A stretch of DNA of 64,000 bases from Gordonia gummivorans. Lineage in GTDB: Bacteria > Actinomycetota > Actinomycetes > Mycobacteriales > Mycobacteriaceae. The notes beneath the pieces are model-generated. The model was not told the DNA's origin. It saw only the letters and a list, made by a program, of their open reading frames with translations, and searched no databases. The stretch is taken from the NCBI RefSeq assembly GCF_022513585.1, contig NZ_JAKWBF010000003.1, forward strand, positions 62,001-126,000. Direction: 5' to 3'. This document shows positions 46,959-55,618 of this stretch, one piece after another. How positions within the stretch are numbered: position 1 is the stretch's first letter; the number at the start of each line of letters is the position of its first letter. A program made the position numbers and the translations under genes.

Positions 46959-47698
46959 TACGCCGACAGTCCCGCCAGTTCGAGGAGGTGGTCGGTCTCC
47001 GGCCCCTTCACCAGCGCGGCCGCTTCGGCCTTGTCCATGGGCCCGGCACCCACCGACGGGCAATCCCGGGCGAGGATGCAGATCCCACACGCGGGTTTGC
47101 GCGCATGACACACCCGACGACCGTGGAAGATCACCCGATGCGAGAGGTCCGTCCACTCCTTGCGTTCGATGAGTTCGCCGACGGCGTGCTCGACCTTCAC
47201 CGGATCGGTCTCCTCGGTCCACTCCCACCGACGGACAAGGCGCCCGAAGTGGGTGTCGACGGTGATCCCGGGAACACCGAACGCGTTGCCGAGCACCACG
47301 TTGGCCGTCTTGCGCCCGAACCCGGGCAGCGTGACCAGCTCTTTCAGGGTCGACGGGACCTCGCCGTCGAACCGCTCCAGCAACCCCTGGCCGAGTCCGA
47401 TGATCGAATTCGCCTTGTTGCGGTAGAAGCCGGTGGTCCGGATCATCTCTTCGAGTTCGGTGCGGTCGGCGCCGGCGTAGTCGGCGGCGGTGCGGTACTT
47501 CGCGAACAGCGCTGGTGTGACCATGTTGACCCGCACATCGGTGCACTGGGCAGAGAGGATCGTGGCGACCGACAGTTCCAGCGGAGTGGTGAAGTCGAGT
47601 TCGCAGTAGACGTGCGGAAACGCCACCTTCAGCGTCCGATTCATCCGCCGCGCACGACGGACGAGACCCAGGTGGGTTTCCGTCTTACGTGCGCTCAC
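46958..47698 (-). CDS. nth: Endonuclease III
   Basis: Nth is a base-excision repair glycosylase/AP lyase for oxidised pyrimidines. The 246-residue protein has the helix-hairpin-helix [10 protein letters not shown] (residues 124-133) with catalytic Lys130, Asp148 in [10 protein letters not shown], and a [4Fe-4S] cluster C197-x6-C204-x2-C207-x5-C213. I chose the GTG at 47698 for length agreement with mycobacterial Nth (Rv3674c). It heads the four-gene operon ending in marP and diverges from the small membrane protein gene at 47840. Confidence 0.96.
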   Translation of the reverse strand: MSARKTETHLGLVRRARRMNRTLKVAFPHVYCELDFTTPLELSVATILSAQCTDVRVNMVTPALFAKYRTAADYAGADRTELEEMIRTTGFYRNKANSIIGLGQGLLERFDGEVPSTLKELVTLPGFGRKTANVVLGNAFGVPGITVDTHFGRLVRRWEWTEETDPVKVEHAVGELIERKEWTDLSHRVIFHGRRVCHARKPACGICILARDCPSVGAGPMDKAEAAALVKGPETDHLLELAGLSA

Positions 47699-47839
47699 AT
47701 CGTTCAGGTTAGCCGGGTCTCGTTGGAGGACCACCGTCGCGACTCCTGCGCGCGGCGGACTCGAACGGTAGGTAACAACTCAGTGACTTCCGCCTCCTCA
47801 ATGCCGAGCTTGTCGGGCGCATTGTGTTTACTGGTGCCC

Positions 47840-48133
47840 ATGCAAGGTCTAGCCGCGCTCTTGTTCCCGGCCGTCCTCATGCTTTTCGCCATGGCGATGG
47901 ACAAGGTGCAGGCACGCCTCGATCGCCTGAACGTCACCCGCGACGATGTCGAGGAGTTCCTCGAGACGGCCGACGCCGCCGACCTCGACACCCTGGCCAG
48001 GGAGGGTTTCCCCGCAGCTCACGACGAGCTTCGCAATCGTCGTGTCACCAAGCATGAGACCGCCACCGGTCAGCTCGACGCCGACGAAGCCGAAATCGAC
48101 GAACCCCGCCGCTCGTCGCAACGCGCCAGTTAA
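47840..48133 (+). CDS. Small membrane protein (Rv3675-like)
   Basis: This 97-residue protein has one N-terminal helix (MQGLAALLFPAVLMLFAMAM). An amphipathic charged helix (KVQARLDRLNVTRDDVEEFLE) and an acidic tail follow. No function is known. It sits between nth and crp as Rv3675 does. An ATG at 47840 is chosen; a longer reading would begin inside the divergent promoter region. Confidence 0.78.
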   Translation: MQGLAALLFPAVLMLFAMAMDKVQARLDRLNVTRDDVEEFLETADAADLDTLAREGFPAAHDELRNRRVTKHETATGQLDADEAEIDEPRRSSQRAS

Positions 48134-48254
48134 TCTCCTCAGGCGAGCGACGCTCCCGACCGGTCACAGCATCAAACTCGGTGGACACACCTGCCGCGTC
48201 ACCGCAAGTGACCCATTCAACACCTATGCTGGGGGCGAGAGTAGCGTTGCTCGA

Positions 48255-48282
48255 CGTGTGCGGTCGCAATCTGACCCACACG
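48255..48282 (+). promoter_or_regulatory. Inverted repeat in the crp leader
   Basis: CGTGTG-C-GGTC and GACC-CACACG pair with a single bulge around GCAATCT, 34 bases before the crp start. It could be an mRNA leader hairpin or an operator. It is not a Crp consensus site. Confidence 0.45.
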
Positions 48283-48315
48283 TGATCTATGGACAAGATG
48301 AGAAAGGCTCCCTAG

Positions 48316-48990
48316 GTGGAAGAAGTACTGGCGCGGGCAGGCATTTTCCAGGGCGTCGAGCCCTCTGCCGTCGCGGCGCTGACCAAGCAGCTGCAGCCTG
48401 TCGACTTTCCTCGCGGGCATGTGATCTTCCACGAGGGTGAGCCGGGCGACCGTCTGTACATCATCTTGTCCGGCAAGGTGAAGGTCGGCCGACGCTCGGC
48501 GGATGGTCGCGAGAACCTGCTGACGATCATGGGTCCGTCCGACATGTTCGGCGAGCTCTCCATCTTCGACCCCGGCCCACGTACATCGTCGGCGACGACG
48601 GTGACCGAGGTCCGCGCCGTGTCGATGGACCGCGACGACCTGCGCGCCTGGATCAAGGACCGCCCGGAGATCGCCGAACAGCTCCTTCGCGTCCTGGCCC
48701 GCCGCCTGCGCCGCACCAACAACAACCTGGCCGACCTCATCTTCACCGACGTCCCCGGACGTGTCGCCAAGCAGCTCCTGCAGCTCGCCCAGCGCTTCGG
48801 CACCCAGGAGGGTGGCGCACTGCGCGTCACCCACGACCTCACCCAGGAAGAGATCGCTCAGCTCGTCGGCGCCTCGCGCGAGACCGTCAACAAGGCACTC
48901 GCCGACTTCGCTCAGCGCGGCTGGCTGCGCCTGGAGGGCAAGAGCGTCTTGATCGCCGACTCCGAACGACTGGCTCGTCGCGCGCGCTGA
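48316..48990 (+). CDS. crp: cAMP receptor protein family regulator
   Basis: Crp (GlxR in corynebacteria) binds cAMP and controls carbon metabolism and many core genes. The 224-residue protein equals mycobacterial Crp (Rv3676) in length. Its N-terminal cyclic-nucleotide-binding domain has [20 protein letters not shown] and the phosphate-binding cassette [17 protein letters not shown], with Glu, Arg and Ser-Ser for cAMP. The C-terminal winged HTH has [20 protein letters not shown]. It starts with GTG at 48316. The adenylate cyclase at 19739 could supply its ligand. Confidence 0.97.
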   Translation: MEEVLARAGIFQGVEPSAVAALTKQLQPVDFPRGHVIFHEGEPGDRLYIILSGKVKVGRRSADGRENLLTIMGPSDMFGELSIFDPGPRTSSATTVTEVRAVSMDRDDLRAWIKDRPEIAEQLLRVLARRLRRTNNNLADLIFTDVPGRVAKQLLQLAQRFGTQEGGALRVTHDLTQEEIAQLVGASRETVNKALADFAQRGWLRLEGKSVLIADSERLARRAR

Positions 48991-48999
48991 CGCACTGGC

Positions 49000-49106
49000 A
49001 CAAAAGGTAGGGGAAGAACCGCTTCCCTACTTTCGGTGTCTTCCCCGCGAATTTGCTAGGGGAGGACTCCGAACCTCGGGGAAGAAACTTCTTCCCCTAC
49101 TTTTGT
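49000..49106. repeat. Nested-palindrome element, copy D
   Basis: This copy fills the whole gap between the convergent crp and MBL genes (stops at 48990 and 49110). The outer ends are CACAAAAGGTAGGGG and CCCCTACTTTTGTC. The left hairpin GGGGAAGAACCGCTTCCC, central TCTTCCCC/GGGGAGGACT arms and right hairpin GGGGAAGAAACTTCTTCCCC are all present. Here it must serve as the terminator of both genes if any exists. Confidence 0.87.
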
Positions 49107-49109
49107 CGG

Positions 49110-49934
49110 TCAGCTCTCCCGCAGATACTCCAACTGCGCCTTGACCGACATCCGTGCGGCCGGCCACAGCTTCTTGTCGACGTCGCGGTACACCTTGCGG
49201 ACCACCTTCATCGGTTTCGCCTTCTTGGCCGAGACGTCCATGTCCTCGAGGGCCGCGACGATCTGATCGATCCGCTCCTCGCGATGCGCCTTGTAGAACC
49301 GGGCGACCGGGCCGAGGTCCGGGTGATCGGGTCCGTGTGCGGGTAGCAGCGTCGCACCGTCGCCTTCGACGATGAGCCGGTTGAGCGAGTTCATGTAATC
49401 CCGCAGCGTGCCGTCCCGGGGGTCGAGAACGGTGGTGCCGCTGCCCAGGATGGTGTCGCCGGTGATCACGGCACGCTCATCGTCGTGCTCGACGAGGAAG
49501 CTGACCGAGTCGCCGGTGTGGCCGGGCGTGTGCAGCACGGTGATCTTCAGGCCCGCGGCCTCGATCACCTCGCGGTCGCGCAGCGGATCGGCGTCGCGGG
49601 TGTGCTTGCGTGACAACGCCCGTGTCGGCGCACCGGTCCGCTTGTGCAGGCGGTCGATTCCGCCGACGTGGTCGAAATGGCGGTGCGTGATCAGCGTGAG
49701 CGCCACCCCGGGCAGCTCCGCGAGATCCTTCGCGTGCCCCTTGTGCTTCGGCGGACCCGGATCGACGACGACGCATTCGTCACTTCCCGGCGCTCGCAAC
49801 ACCCAGGTGTTGGTGCCGTCGAGCTCCATCATCCCGGGGTTGTCGCACAGGATCACCGACGCGAACGGGGTGACCTCGCGCAATGTCCCGTACGCGGGGT
49901 GGGCGGGCTGTTCCGAACCGTCAGTGGTCGTCAT
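49110..49934 (-). CDS. MBL-fold metallo-hydrolase (Rv3677c-like)
   Basis: This 274-residue metallo-beta-lactamase-fold protein has the metal motif THRHFDHVGG, further ligands in LHTPGHTGDS and VITGDTILG, and the late HGPDHPDLG. It is in the hydroxyacylglutathione hydrolase/LACTB2-like group; thioester or RNA substrates are both known there. The ATG at 49934 is preferred over an upstream start at 49994. In mycobacteria its next neighbour is RidA (Rv3678c), but here 9.5 kb is interposed. Confidence 0.9.
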   Translation of the reverse strand: MTTTDGSEQPAHPAYGTLREVTPFASVILCDNPGMMELDGTNTWVLRAPGSDECVVVDPGPPKHKGHAKDLAELPGVALTLITHRHFDHVGGIDRLHKRTGAPTRALSRKHTRDADPLRDREVIEAAGLKITVLHTPGHTGDSVSFLVEHDDERAVITGDTILGSGTTVLDPRDGTLRDYMNSLNRLIVEGDGATLLPAHGPDHPDLGPVARFYKAHREERIDQIVAALEDMDVSAKKAKPMKVVRKVYRDVDKKLWPAARMSVKAQLEYLRES

Positions 49935-50000
49935 CACCCCACAGTAGTTCGGGGCGATCAAACGGCAGCCGGGCGGGAGGGGTGACAAAATCACCCAAAC

Positions 50001-50022
50001 TCTATAGACTATTTTCCATAGA
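50001..50022. promoter_or_regulatory. GntR operator candidate at the CoA operon promoter
   Basis: TCTATAGACTATTTTCCATA then GA contains TATAGACTATTTT, which recurs as TATAGTCTATTTT at the GntR gene (55605). TCTATAG and CCATAGA are also inverted halves. It lies 26 bases before the acyl-CoA dehydrogenase start, an ideal place for repression. A GGGTGA-CAAAA-TCACCC repeat sits just upstream at 49980-49996. Confidence 0.7.
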
Positions 50023-50047
50023 CCGCCCAGTCGCCTAAGGAACCGCC

Positions 50048-51205
50048 ATGATCACCCTGTCTGCCGAGGAACAAGCCATCGTCAAGACCGTCCGAGACTT
50101 CGTCGACAAGCAGGTCCGGCCCGTCGCCCGCGATCTCGAGCATGCCAACACCTACCCCGAAGACCTCATCGAAACGATGAAGGCGATGGGGATCTACGGC
50201 CTGGCCATCCCGGAGCCCTACGGGTTCGCCGAGGTCTCGATGCCCTGCTACGTGCAAGTGACCGAGGAACTCGCGCGCGGGTGGATGAGTCTGGCCGGCG
50301 CGATGGGTGGTCACACCGTGGTGTCCAAGCTGATCCTGCGCTTCGGCACCGAAGAGCAGAAGGGGAAGTATCTGCCGCGCATGGCCACCGGCGAACTGCG
50401 CGCGACGATGGCACTCACCGAACCCGGCGGCGGTTCGGACCTGCAGGCAATGCGCACCTCCGCGGTGGCCGACGACGACGGGTACGTCATCAACGGCTCC
50501 AAGACGTGGATCTCCAACGCGCGCAAGGCCGGACTGGTCGCGCTGCTGTGCAAGACCGACCCGACGGCGCAGCCCGCCCACACGGGTGTCTCCATCCTGC
50601 TCGTGGAGAAGGTGCCCGGATTCGAAGTGTCCAAGGATCTTCCGAAGCTCGGCTACAAGGGTGTGGAAAGTTGCGAGCTGAACTTCGTCGACGCCCGGGT
50701 GCCCGCCGACGCCCTGCTCGGCGGGGTCGAGGGCAAGGGCTTCGCGCAGATGATGAAGGGCCTCGAGGTCGGCCGGCTGCAGGTCGCCGCACGCGCAACC
50801 GGCGTCGCACGAGCCGCCTTCGACGACGCACTGCAATACGCCCAAGACCGTGAGAGCTTCGGCGTCCCGATCTGGAAGCACCAGTCGGTGGGCAACATGC
50901 TCGCCAACATGGGCACCAAACTCTATGCGGCACGCAGTCTTCTGCTCGACGCGGCCGAGCGTTTCGACACCGGCGCACGCGTCGACATGGAAGCCGGCAT
51001 GGCGAAGCTGTTCGCGTCGGAGACGGCGATGGAGATCGCGCTCGACGCGGTCCGCATTCACGGCGGCTACGGATACTCCACCGAGTACGACGTCGAGCGG
51101 TACTTCCGGGATGCGCCGCTGATGATCGTCGGCGAGGGCACCAACGAGATCCAGCAGGGTGTGATCGCCAAGCAACTCGTCAAGCGCGGCGGAATCGACC
51201 TCTGA
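50048..51205 (+). CDS. Acyl-CoA dehydrogenase
   Basis: This FAD enzyme oxidises an acyl-CoA at C2-C3. The 385-residue protein has the N-terminal helical domain, MALTEPGGGSDLQAMRT (FAD/substrate loop), the beta domain INGSKTWISNA, and the C-terminal signature DAVRIHGGYGYSTEYDVERYFRD, followed by EGTNEIQQGVIAKQL. The base residue aligned near EGTNEI is typical of short or branched-chain members. It heads a five-gene operon with a CoA-transferase, hydratase and lyase. A methylsuccinyl/itaconyl-type or branched acyl-CoA is a plausible substrate by context. Confidence 0.93.
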   Translation: MITLSAEEQAIVKTVRDFVDKQVRPVARDLEHANTYPEDLIETMKAMGIYGLAIPEPYGFAEVSMPCYVQVTEELARGWMSLAGAMGGHTVVSKLILRFGTEEQKGKYLPRMATGELRATMALTEPGGGSDLQAMRTSAVADDDGYVINGSKTWISNARKAGLVALLCKTDPTAQPAHTGVSILLVEKVPGFEVSKDLPKLGYKGVESCELNFVDARVPADALLGGVEGKGFAQMMKGLEVGRLQVAARATGVARAAFDDALQYAQDRESFGVPIWKHQSVGNMLANMGTKLYAARSLLLDAAERFDTGARVDMEAGMAKLFASETAMEIALDAVRIHGGYGYSTEYDVERYFRDAPLMIVGEGTNEIQQGVIAKQLVKRGGIDL

Positions 51206-51206
51206 A

Positions 51207-52415
51207 GTGCTTCCGCTACACGGAATCACCGTTCTCTCACTGGAACACGCGGTCGCCGCGCCATTCGCGACCCGACAGCTCGCCGATCTCGGCGCACGCG
51301 TGATCAAGGTCGAACGCACCGGATCCGGCGACTTCGCCCGCCAGTACGACGAATCGGTGAACGGCCTCGCGAGCTACTTCGTGTGGCTCAACCGGTCCAA
51401 GGAATCGATCGCGCTCGATGTGAAGTCCGAGGCCGGACAAGCGCTTCTGCACGAGCTCGCCGCCCAGGCCGATGTCATCGTGCAGAATCTCGGTCCCGGC
51501 GCCGCCAAGCGGCTGGGTCTCGGTGCCGAGGAGATCCGAGCGCAGGACCCGAGAAAGATCGTCCTGTCCATCACCGGCTGGGGTTCGACCGGCCCGTGGG
51601 CCGACCGCAAGGCCTACGACCTGCTCGTCCAGTGCGAGACCGGTCTCGTCTCCCTGACCGGCACCCCGGACGAGGTGGCCAAGGCCGGGGTCTCGGTCGC
51701 CGACATCGCGGCCGGCATGTACGGCTTCTCCAGCGTTCTCGCCGCCCTGTTCCACCGTGAACGCACCGGCGACGGCGCGACACTCGAGGTCTCCCTCTTC
51801 GAAGCCCTCGCCGAATGGATCGGCCAGCCCATGCATTTCACCGCCGGGTCCGGGCGCCAGCCCGGCCGCTTCGGCGCCCAGCACGCCACCATCGCCCCGT
51901 ACGGACCGTTTACCGCGGCCGACGATCACGTCGTTCTCCTCGCCATCCAGAACGAACCGGAATGGCAGCGGCTGTGCACCATCGTCTTCGACGATGCCGA
52001 CCTGGCGCTAGACCCGCGATTCACCTCCAATTCGCTGCGCGTCGCCAACCGAGATGCACTTAATCATGTTGTAGCTAACCACTTCTCGGATCTGAGTACC
52101 GACACCCTCGCCGAGCGGCTGACCACCGCACGCATCGCCTTTGCCGGAGTCAACACAGTGGAAGAATTCATCGCCCACCCGGTTCTGGAAGGGCGCGACC
52201 GGTGGCGCAACGTCAGCACCGAATCGGGAAAGGTCCGCGCACTCCTGCCCCCGATCAGCATCGGATCCGACGAGGCTCGCATGGATCCCGTTCCCGCACT
52301 GGGTGAACACAGTGTCGCGCTGGCCCACGAACTCGGCGTCGAGGATGCGACGATCCAGCGACTTCTCGCCGATGGCGTCCTTCAGAGTCCCGACCCGACA
52401 GCGAAAGGCCAATGA
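51207..52415 (+). CDS. Class III (CaiB/BaiF) CoA-transferase
   Basis: This enzyme moves CoA between carboxylic acids. The 402-residue protein has the N-terminal Rossmann-like half (HAVAAPFATRQLADLGARVI, KVERTGSGD), the catalytic Asp in WADRKAYDLLVQ, and the GTPDEVAKAGVSVADIAAGM motif of the family. By operon context it could activate itaconate, mesaconate or a related C5 acid using succinyl-CoA. The start is GTG one base after the dehydrogenase stop. Its end overlaps the hydratase start. Confidence 0.92.
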   Translation: MLPLHGITVLSLEHAVAAPFATRQLADLGARVIKVERTGSGDFARQYDESVNGLASYFVWLNRSKESIALDVKSEAGQALLHELAAQADVIVQNLGPGAAKRLGLGAEEIRAQDPRKIVLSITGWGSTGPWADRKAYDLLVQCETGLVSLTGTPDEVAKAGVSVADIAAGMYGFSSVLAALFHRERTGDGATLEVSLFEALAEWIGQPMHFTAGSGRQPGRFGAQHATIAPYGPFTAADDHVVLLAIQNEPEWQRLCTIVFDDADLALDPRFTSNSLRVANRDALNHVVANHFSDLSTDTLAERLTTARIAFAGVNTVEEFIAHPVLEGRDRWRNVSTESGKVRALLPPISIGSDEARMDPVPALGEHSVALAHELGVEDATIQRLLADGVLQSPDPTAKGQ

Positions 52416-53296
52416 CCATGAGCGATACCACGACCGCCGACGAGGCGACCCTGAGTTCCCACATCACCGAGTGGACCCCCGGACCCGTGGTCGAGCACGA
52501 CGTCCTGGACCCGGCGCAAGCACAGCGACTGGCGGCGACACTCGGTACCGAGGACGCGTTCGGTTCGGGGAGCGAACTTCCCATGCCCTGGCACTGGATC
52601 TACTTCTCGCAGTGGCCGCCCACCGATGCCCTCGGCGCAGATGGGCACCCCCGAGACGGTCATTTTCTGCCGCCGATCCCCCACCGCCGGCGGATGTTCG
52701 CGGGCTCGCGCATGTCCGTGACCACGCCGTTGCGTCTCGACGTGCCGACGGAGAAGCACTCGAGTCTCGCGTCGGTCAAGGAGAAGCACGGCCGCTCGGG
52801 TGCAATGCTTTTCGTCACCGTGCGCAGCGAGTACCGGCAGGACGGGGCGACGGCGCTCATCGAGGAACAAGATCTCGTCTACCGCAGCGACAACTCCACG
52901 GCCCGCCCCGTGGAACGCCTCGTCGAAGATCTGACACCCAGCGGGACCGTGTGGAGCGCGGAGCCGACTCCGACTGCACCGCTGCTGTTCCGGTACTCCG
53001 CCCTGACCTCGAACGCCCATCGGATTCACTACGACCTCCCCTACACCACCGACGTCGAGGGCTACCCCGACCTCGTCGTCCACGGTCCGCTCCTTGCCAA
53101 CTACATGGCCGATCTCGCTCGCCTATACGCCGATGGAAAGACGATGAGCTCCTTCGACTTCCGTCTGAAGCGACCTCTGTTTCTTGGTGATCGTTTCCGC
53201 GTCGAGGGCAATCCGTCCGACGGCAATACCGTTGCCGTGCGGGTTGTCTCGGGAGCCGAAACAGTCCATGCCGAGGGCACGGTGACGCTGTCATGA
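52412..53296 (+). CDS. MaoC-type hydratase (itaconyl-/mesaconyl-CoA hydratase-like)
   Basis: This 294-residue protein has two hot-dog halves. The N-terminal half has LPMPWHWIYFSQWPPTDALG, and HFLPPIPHRRRMFAGSRM is a hallmark of the mesaconyl-C4-CoA hydratase and itaconyl-CoA hydratase group. The C-terminal half carries the catalytic hydratase motif YSALTSNAHRIHYDLPYT followed by LVVHGPLLA. It would hydrate an unsaturated C5 acyl-CoA to citramalyl-CoA. The ATG overlaps the transferase stop (ATGA). A second possible start lies two codons later. Confidence 0.88.
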   Translation: MTMSDTTTADEATLSSHITEWTPGPVVEHDVLDPAQAQRLAATLGTEDAFGSGSELPMPWHWIYFSQWPPTDALGADGHPRDGHFLPPIPHRRRMFAGSRMSVTTPLRLDVPTEKHSSLASVKEKHGRSGAMLFVTVRSEYRQDGATALIEEQDLVYRSDNSTARPVERLVEDLTPSGTVWSAEPTPTAPLLFRYSALTSNAHRIHYDLPYTTDVEGYPDLVVHGPLLANYMADLARLYADGKTMSSFDFRLKRPLFLGDRFRVEGNPSDGNTVAVRVVSGAETVHAEGTVTLS

Positions 53297-54102
53297 CCTT
53301 GGCCATCGCCGACGCACGCAGCTTCCTGTTCGTGCCCGGTAACCGACCCGAACGCTTCGACAAGGCGGCCGCTGCCGGAGCCGACGTCGTCGTCATCGAC
53401 CTCGAGGACGCGGTGTCGCCGGCCGACAAGGAAGCCGCCCGCGAGCATGCTGCAGCGTGGCTGGCCGCCGGGAACGAGGCAGTGGTGCGCATCAATGCTT
53501 CCGATACCGACTGGCACACAGACGATGTGGCCATGATCATCGAGCGGGGCGCTGCCGTCATGCCCGCCAAGGCGTCCGATCCCGCCCGGCTCGCCTCGAT
53601 CGCCACGCAATCGAAGGCGCCGGTCATCCCGTTGATCGAAACGGCGCGCGGAGTCCTTGCGGCGCAGGAGATCAGCGCGGTGGACAGAGTGGTCCGGGTC
53701 GCCGTCGGGGCGATCGACCTCGCCGCCGAGTTGTCGGTATCGCCCGACGACCGCGCGGCCCTGCTCGCCGCCCGTTCTGCGCTCGTCCTCGCAGCGGCCG
53801 CCGCCGGGATCGCCGCGCCGATCGACGGCGTCACCACCGCACTGCGTGATCCGTCGGTCCTCATCGACGACGTGACCTACGCCCGCCGCATCGGTCTCAC
53901 CGGCAAGCTGTGCATTCATCCGGCGCAGATCAATGACGTACATCGGGCGTGTGCGCCGCCCGAGGCCGACGTGGCCTGGGCCCGTGCGGTTCTCGACGCC
54001 GACGACGGTTCGGGCTCGGCTGTTGCCCTGGACGGTCACATGATCGATGCACCCGTGCTGACGCGGGCCCGACGTATACTGGCCCTCGCGGACCGGGGCT
54101 GA
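53293..54102 (+). CDS. CitE-type (citramalyl-CoA or related) lyase
   Basis: This 269-residue HpcH/HpaI aldolase/citrate lyase beta-like TIM barrel has RSFLFVPGNRPERFDKA (substrate CoA region), the metal-site segment VVVIDLEDAVSPADK, VIPLIETARGV, and CIHPAQINDVHRA near the C-terminus, where CoA-binding and catalytic residues lie. After the CoA-transferase and hydratase it would cleave citramalyl-CoA to acetyl-CoA and pyruvate. The ATG overlaps the hydratase stop by four bases, showing coupling. Confidence 0.92.
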   Translation: MTLAIADARSFLFVPGNRPERFDKAAAAGADVVVIDLEDAVSPADKEAAREHAAAWLAAGNEAVVRINASDTDWHTDDVAMIIERGAAVMPAKASDPARLASIATQSKAPVIPLIETARGVLAAQEISAVDRVVRVAVGAIDLAAELSVSPDDRAALLAARSALVLAAAAAGIAAPIDGVTTALRDPSVLIDDVTYARRIGLTGKLCIHPAQINDVHRACAPPEADVAWARAVLDADDGSGSAVALDGHMIDAPVLTRARRILALADRG

Positions 54103-54106
54103 ACCG

Positions 54107-54910
54107 ATGGGATTGCTCGCCGGCATGTGTGCCATGGAGTACCACCAGATCACGCGGACCGCCGACCGCACGCGGCTCGCGGTTCAGGTCCGGGGCACCG
54201 GGCCCGCTCTGTTGATACTCCCCGGGCAGGCGAACAATCACCACTGGTGGGATCGCATTCGTGCCGACTTCGCCGAGCATCACACCACCATCACCTTCGA
54301 CTACCGTGGAACGGGCGGAAGCGATCTCGGCGCCGCGCCGTACACCACCCAACTCTTCGCCGACGACGCTCTCGCCGTACTCGACTCACTCGACATCGAC
54401 CGATTCGACGCCTACGGCACATCGATGGGTGGCCGCACCGCGCAGTGGGTCGCCGCCCGCGCCCAGCGCCGCGTCGGACGTCTCGTCCTCGGCTGCACGA
54501 CACCGGGTGGAACCCATGCGGTGGAACGCGATCAGGCAGTGCGCCGAGCCCTCGCGTCGGCCAATGCGACCGCGTTCATGACCGACCTCATGTACACGCC
54601 GGAATGGCAGGAACTCAACCCCGGACCGTATGCCACACTGGGAGATCCACGCATCACGCCCGAGGCGCGGCGTCGGCATCTGGCGGCCAGCAACGGGCAC
54701 GACGCCTGGGCCGTCCTCCCCGACATCGCTGCGCCGACGTTCATCCTGCACGGCTCGGACGATCGCTTCGCGCCCGTGGTCAATGCCGAGATTCTCGCCG
54801 GCCGCATCCCGAAGGCGAACACGCGGATCTTCGACGGCGCGCGACACGCATACTTCGACGAATGCCATCCCGAAGCAGGACCGGCCGTTCTCGACTTCCT
54901 GGCCCGCTGA
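54107..54910 (+). CDS. Alpha/beta hydrolase of the CoA operon
   Basis: This 267-residue protein has LLILPGQANNHHWWD as the oxyanion region, nucleophile elbow GTSMGGRTA, and the catalytic His in DGARHAYFDECHPE. It belongs with 3-oxoadipate enol-lactonase or esterase-like hydrolases. It lies four bases after the lyase stop. It may release the free acid from an ester or lactone entering the pathway. The start could also be the ATG at 54125 or the one at 54134. Confidence 0.88.
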   Translation: MGLLAGMCAMEYHQITRTADRTRLAVQVRGTGPALLILPGQANNHHWWDRIRADFAEHHTTITFDYRGTGGSDLGAAPYTTQLFADDALAVLDSLDIDRFDAYGTSMGGRTAQWVAARAQRRVGRLVLGCTTPGGTHAVERDQAVRRALASANATAFMTDLMYTPEWQELNPGPYATLGDPRITPEARRRHLAASNGHDAWAVLPDIAAPTFILHGSDDRFAPVVNAEILAGRIPKANTRIFDGARHAYFDECHPEAGPAVLDFLAR

Positions 54911-54921
54911 GCCCGAGGCCG

Positions 54922-55596
54922 CTACTCCTCCACCGCCGCACGAGAATCGGCGAGCAGATCACCCGCGTTGCGAATGTGGCGGGCCATCGCTGCCCGAGCT
55001 CCGTCCGCATCTCCCGCGCGCAGGCTGTCGAGTATCGCCCGGTGATCGTGCGCCGACGCCTGCGGCCAGCCCTCCACCGATGCGAAGAACTTGCGCGGCG
55101 CATAGCCCAGCGATCCCTTGATCATCCACGACAGCTTCGGTGATCCAGCCGCGGCATAGATTCGTCGGTGGAAATCGTGGTTCAGCCGTTCCACACCGTC
55201 GAAATCCTCTGCATCCGCCGCAGATTCGATGTCTCGCTGAATATCTGCCAGCTCGTCCACCGCGGCCGACGACATCGAGCGCGCAGCACGCGCGGCGAGT
55301 TCACCGGCCAGCAACGATTGCGCCACAAAGACATCCCGAATGTCGTCGCTGCTCAGCGGCGTGACCACAAATCCGCGGCGGGGTTCCGTACGCAGAAATC
55401 CCTCGGACAACAGCGTCAGCATGCCCTCGCGGGCCGGTGTCGCCGAGATCCCCAGGTCCTCGGCGACCACCTCGGGCCGGACGAAGTCACCGGAACGCAG
55501 TCCACCCGACACGATGAGTTCGCGGACATGTTCTGCCGCCTCGTCACTCAGTCGCGGACGGCGTCGAACAGACCGACGGGGTTCGGGTGCTGCCAT
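54922..55596 (-). CDS. GntR-family regulator, FadR/FCD type
   Basis: This 224-residue regulator has a winged HTH (VRPEVVAEDLGISATPAREGM, about residues 39-59) and an FCD ligand domain with metal-binding candidates LNHDFHRRIY and ARHIRNAGDLL. It is convergent with the CoA operon and almost certainly its regulator. The sequence just upstream of its start (TATAGTCTATTTT at 55605) is matched at the operon promoter (50003). The ligand is probably a CoA-pathway acid. Confidence 0.92.
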   Translation of the reverse strand: MAAPEPRRSVRRRPRLSDEAAEHVRELIVSGGLRSGDFVRPEVVAEDLGISATPAREGMLTLLSEGFLRTEPRRGFVVTPLSSDDIRDVFVAQSLLAGELAARAARSMSSAAVDELADIQRDIESAADAEDFDGVERLNHDFHRRIYAAAGSPKLSWMIKGSLGYAPRKFFASVEGWPQASAHDHRAILDSLRAGDADGARAAMARHIRNAGDLLADSRAAVEE

Positions 55597-55604
55597 ACAA
55601 ACAA

Positions 55605-55618
55605 TATAGTCTATTTTT
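55605..55618. promoter_or_regulatory. GntR operator candidate at its own gene
   Basis: TATAGTCTATTTTT lies nine bases before the GntR start and overlaps the stop of the flotillin-like gene. It shares TATAG-N-CTATTTT with the site at 50003-50015, nearly 5.6 kb away. Confidence 0.65.

Noticed and set aside
49980-49996. GGGTGACAAAATCACCC as a Crp site
   Set aside because: The half-sites are separated by five bases instead of six and lack the outer T and A; kept only as a minor inverted repeat near the GntR operator.
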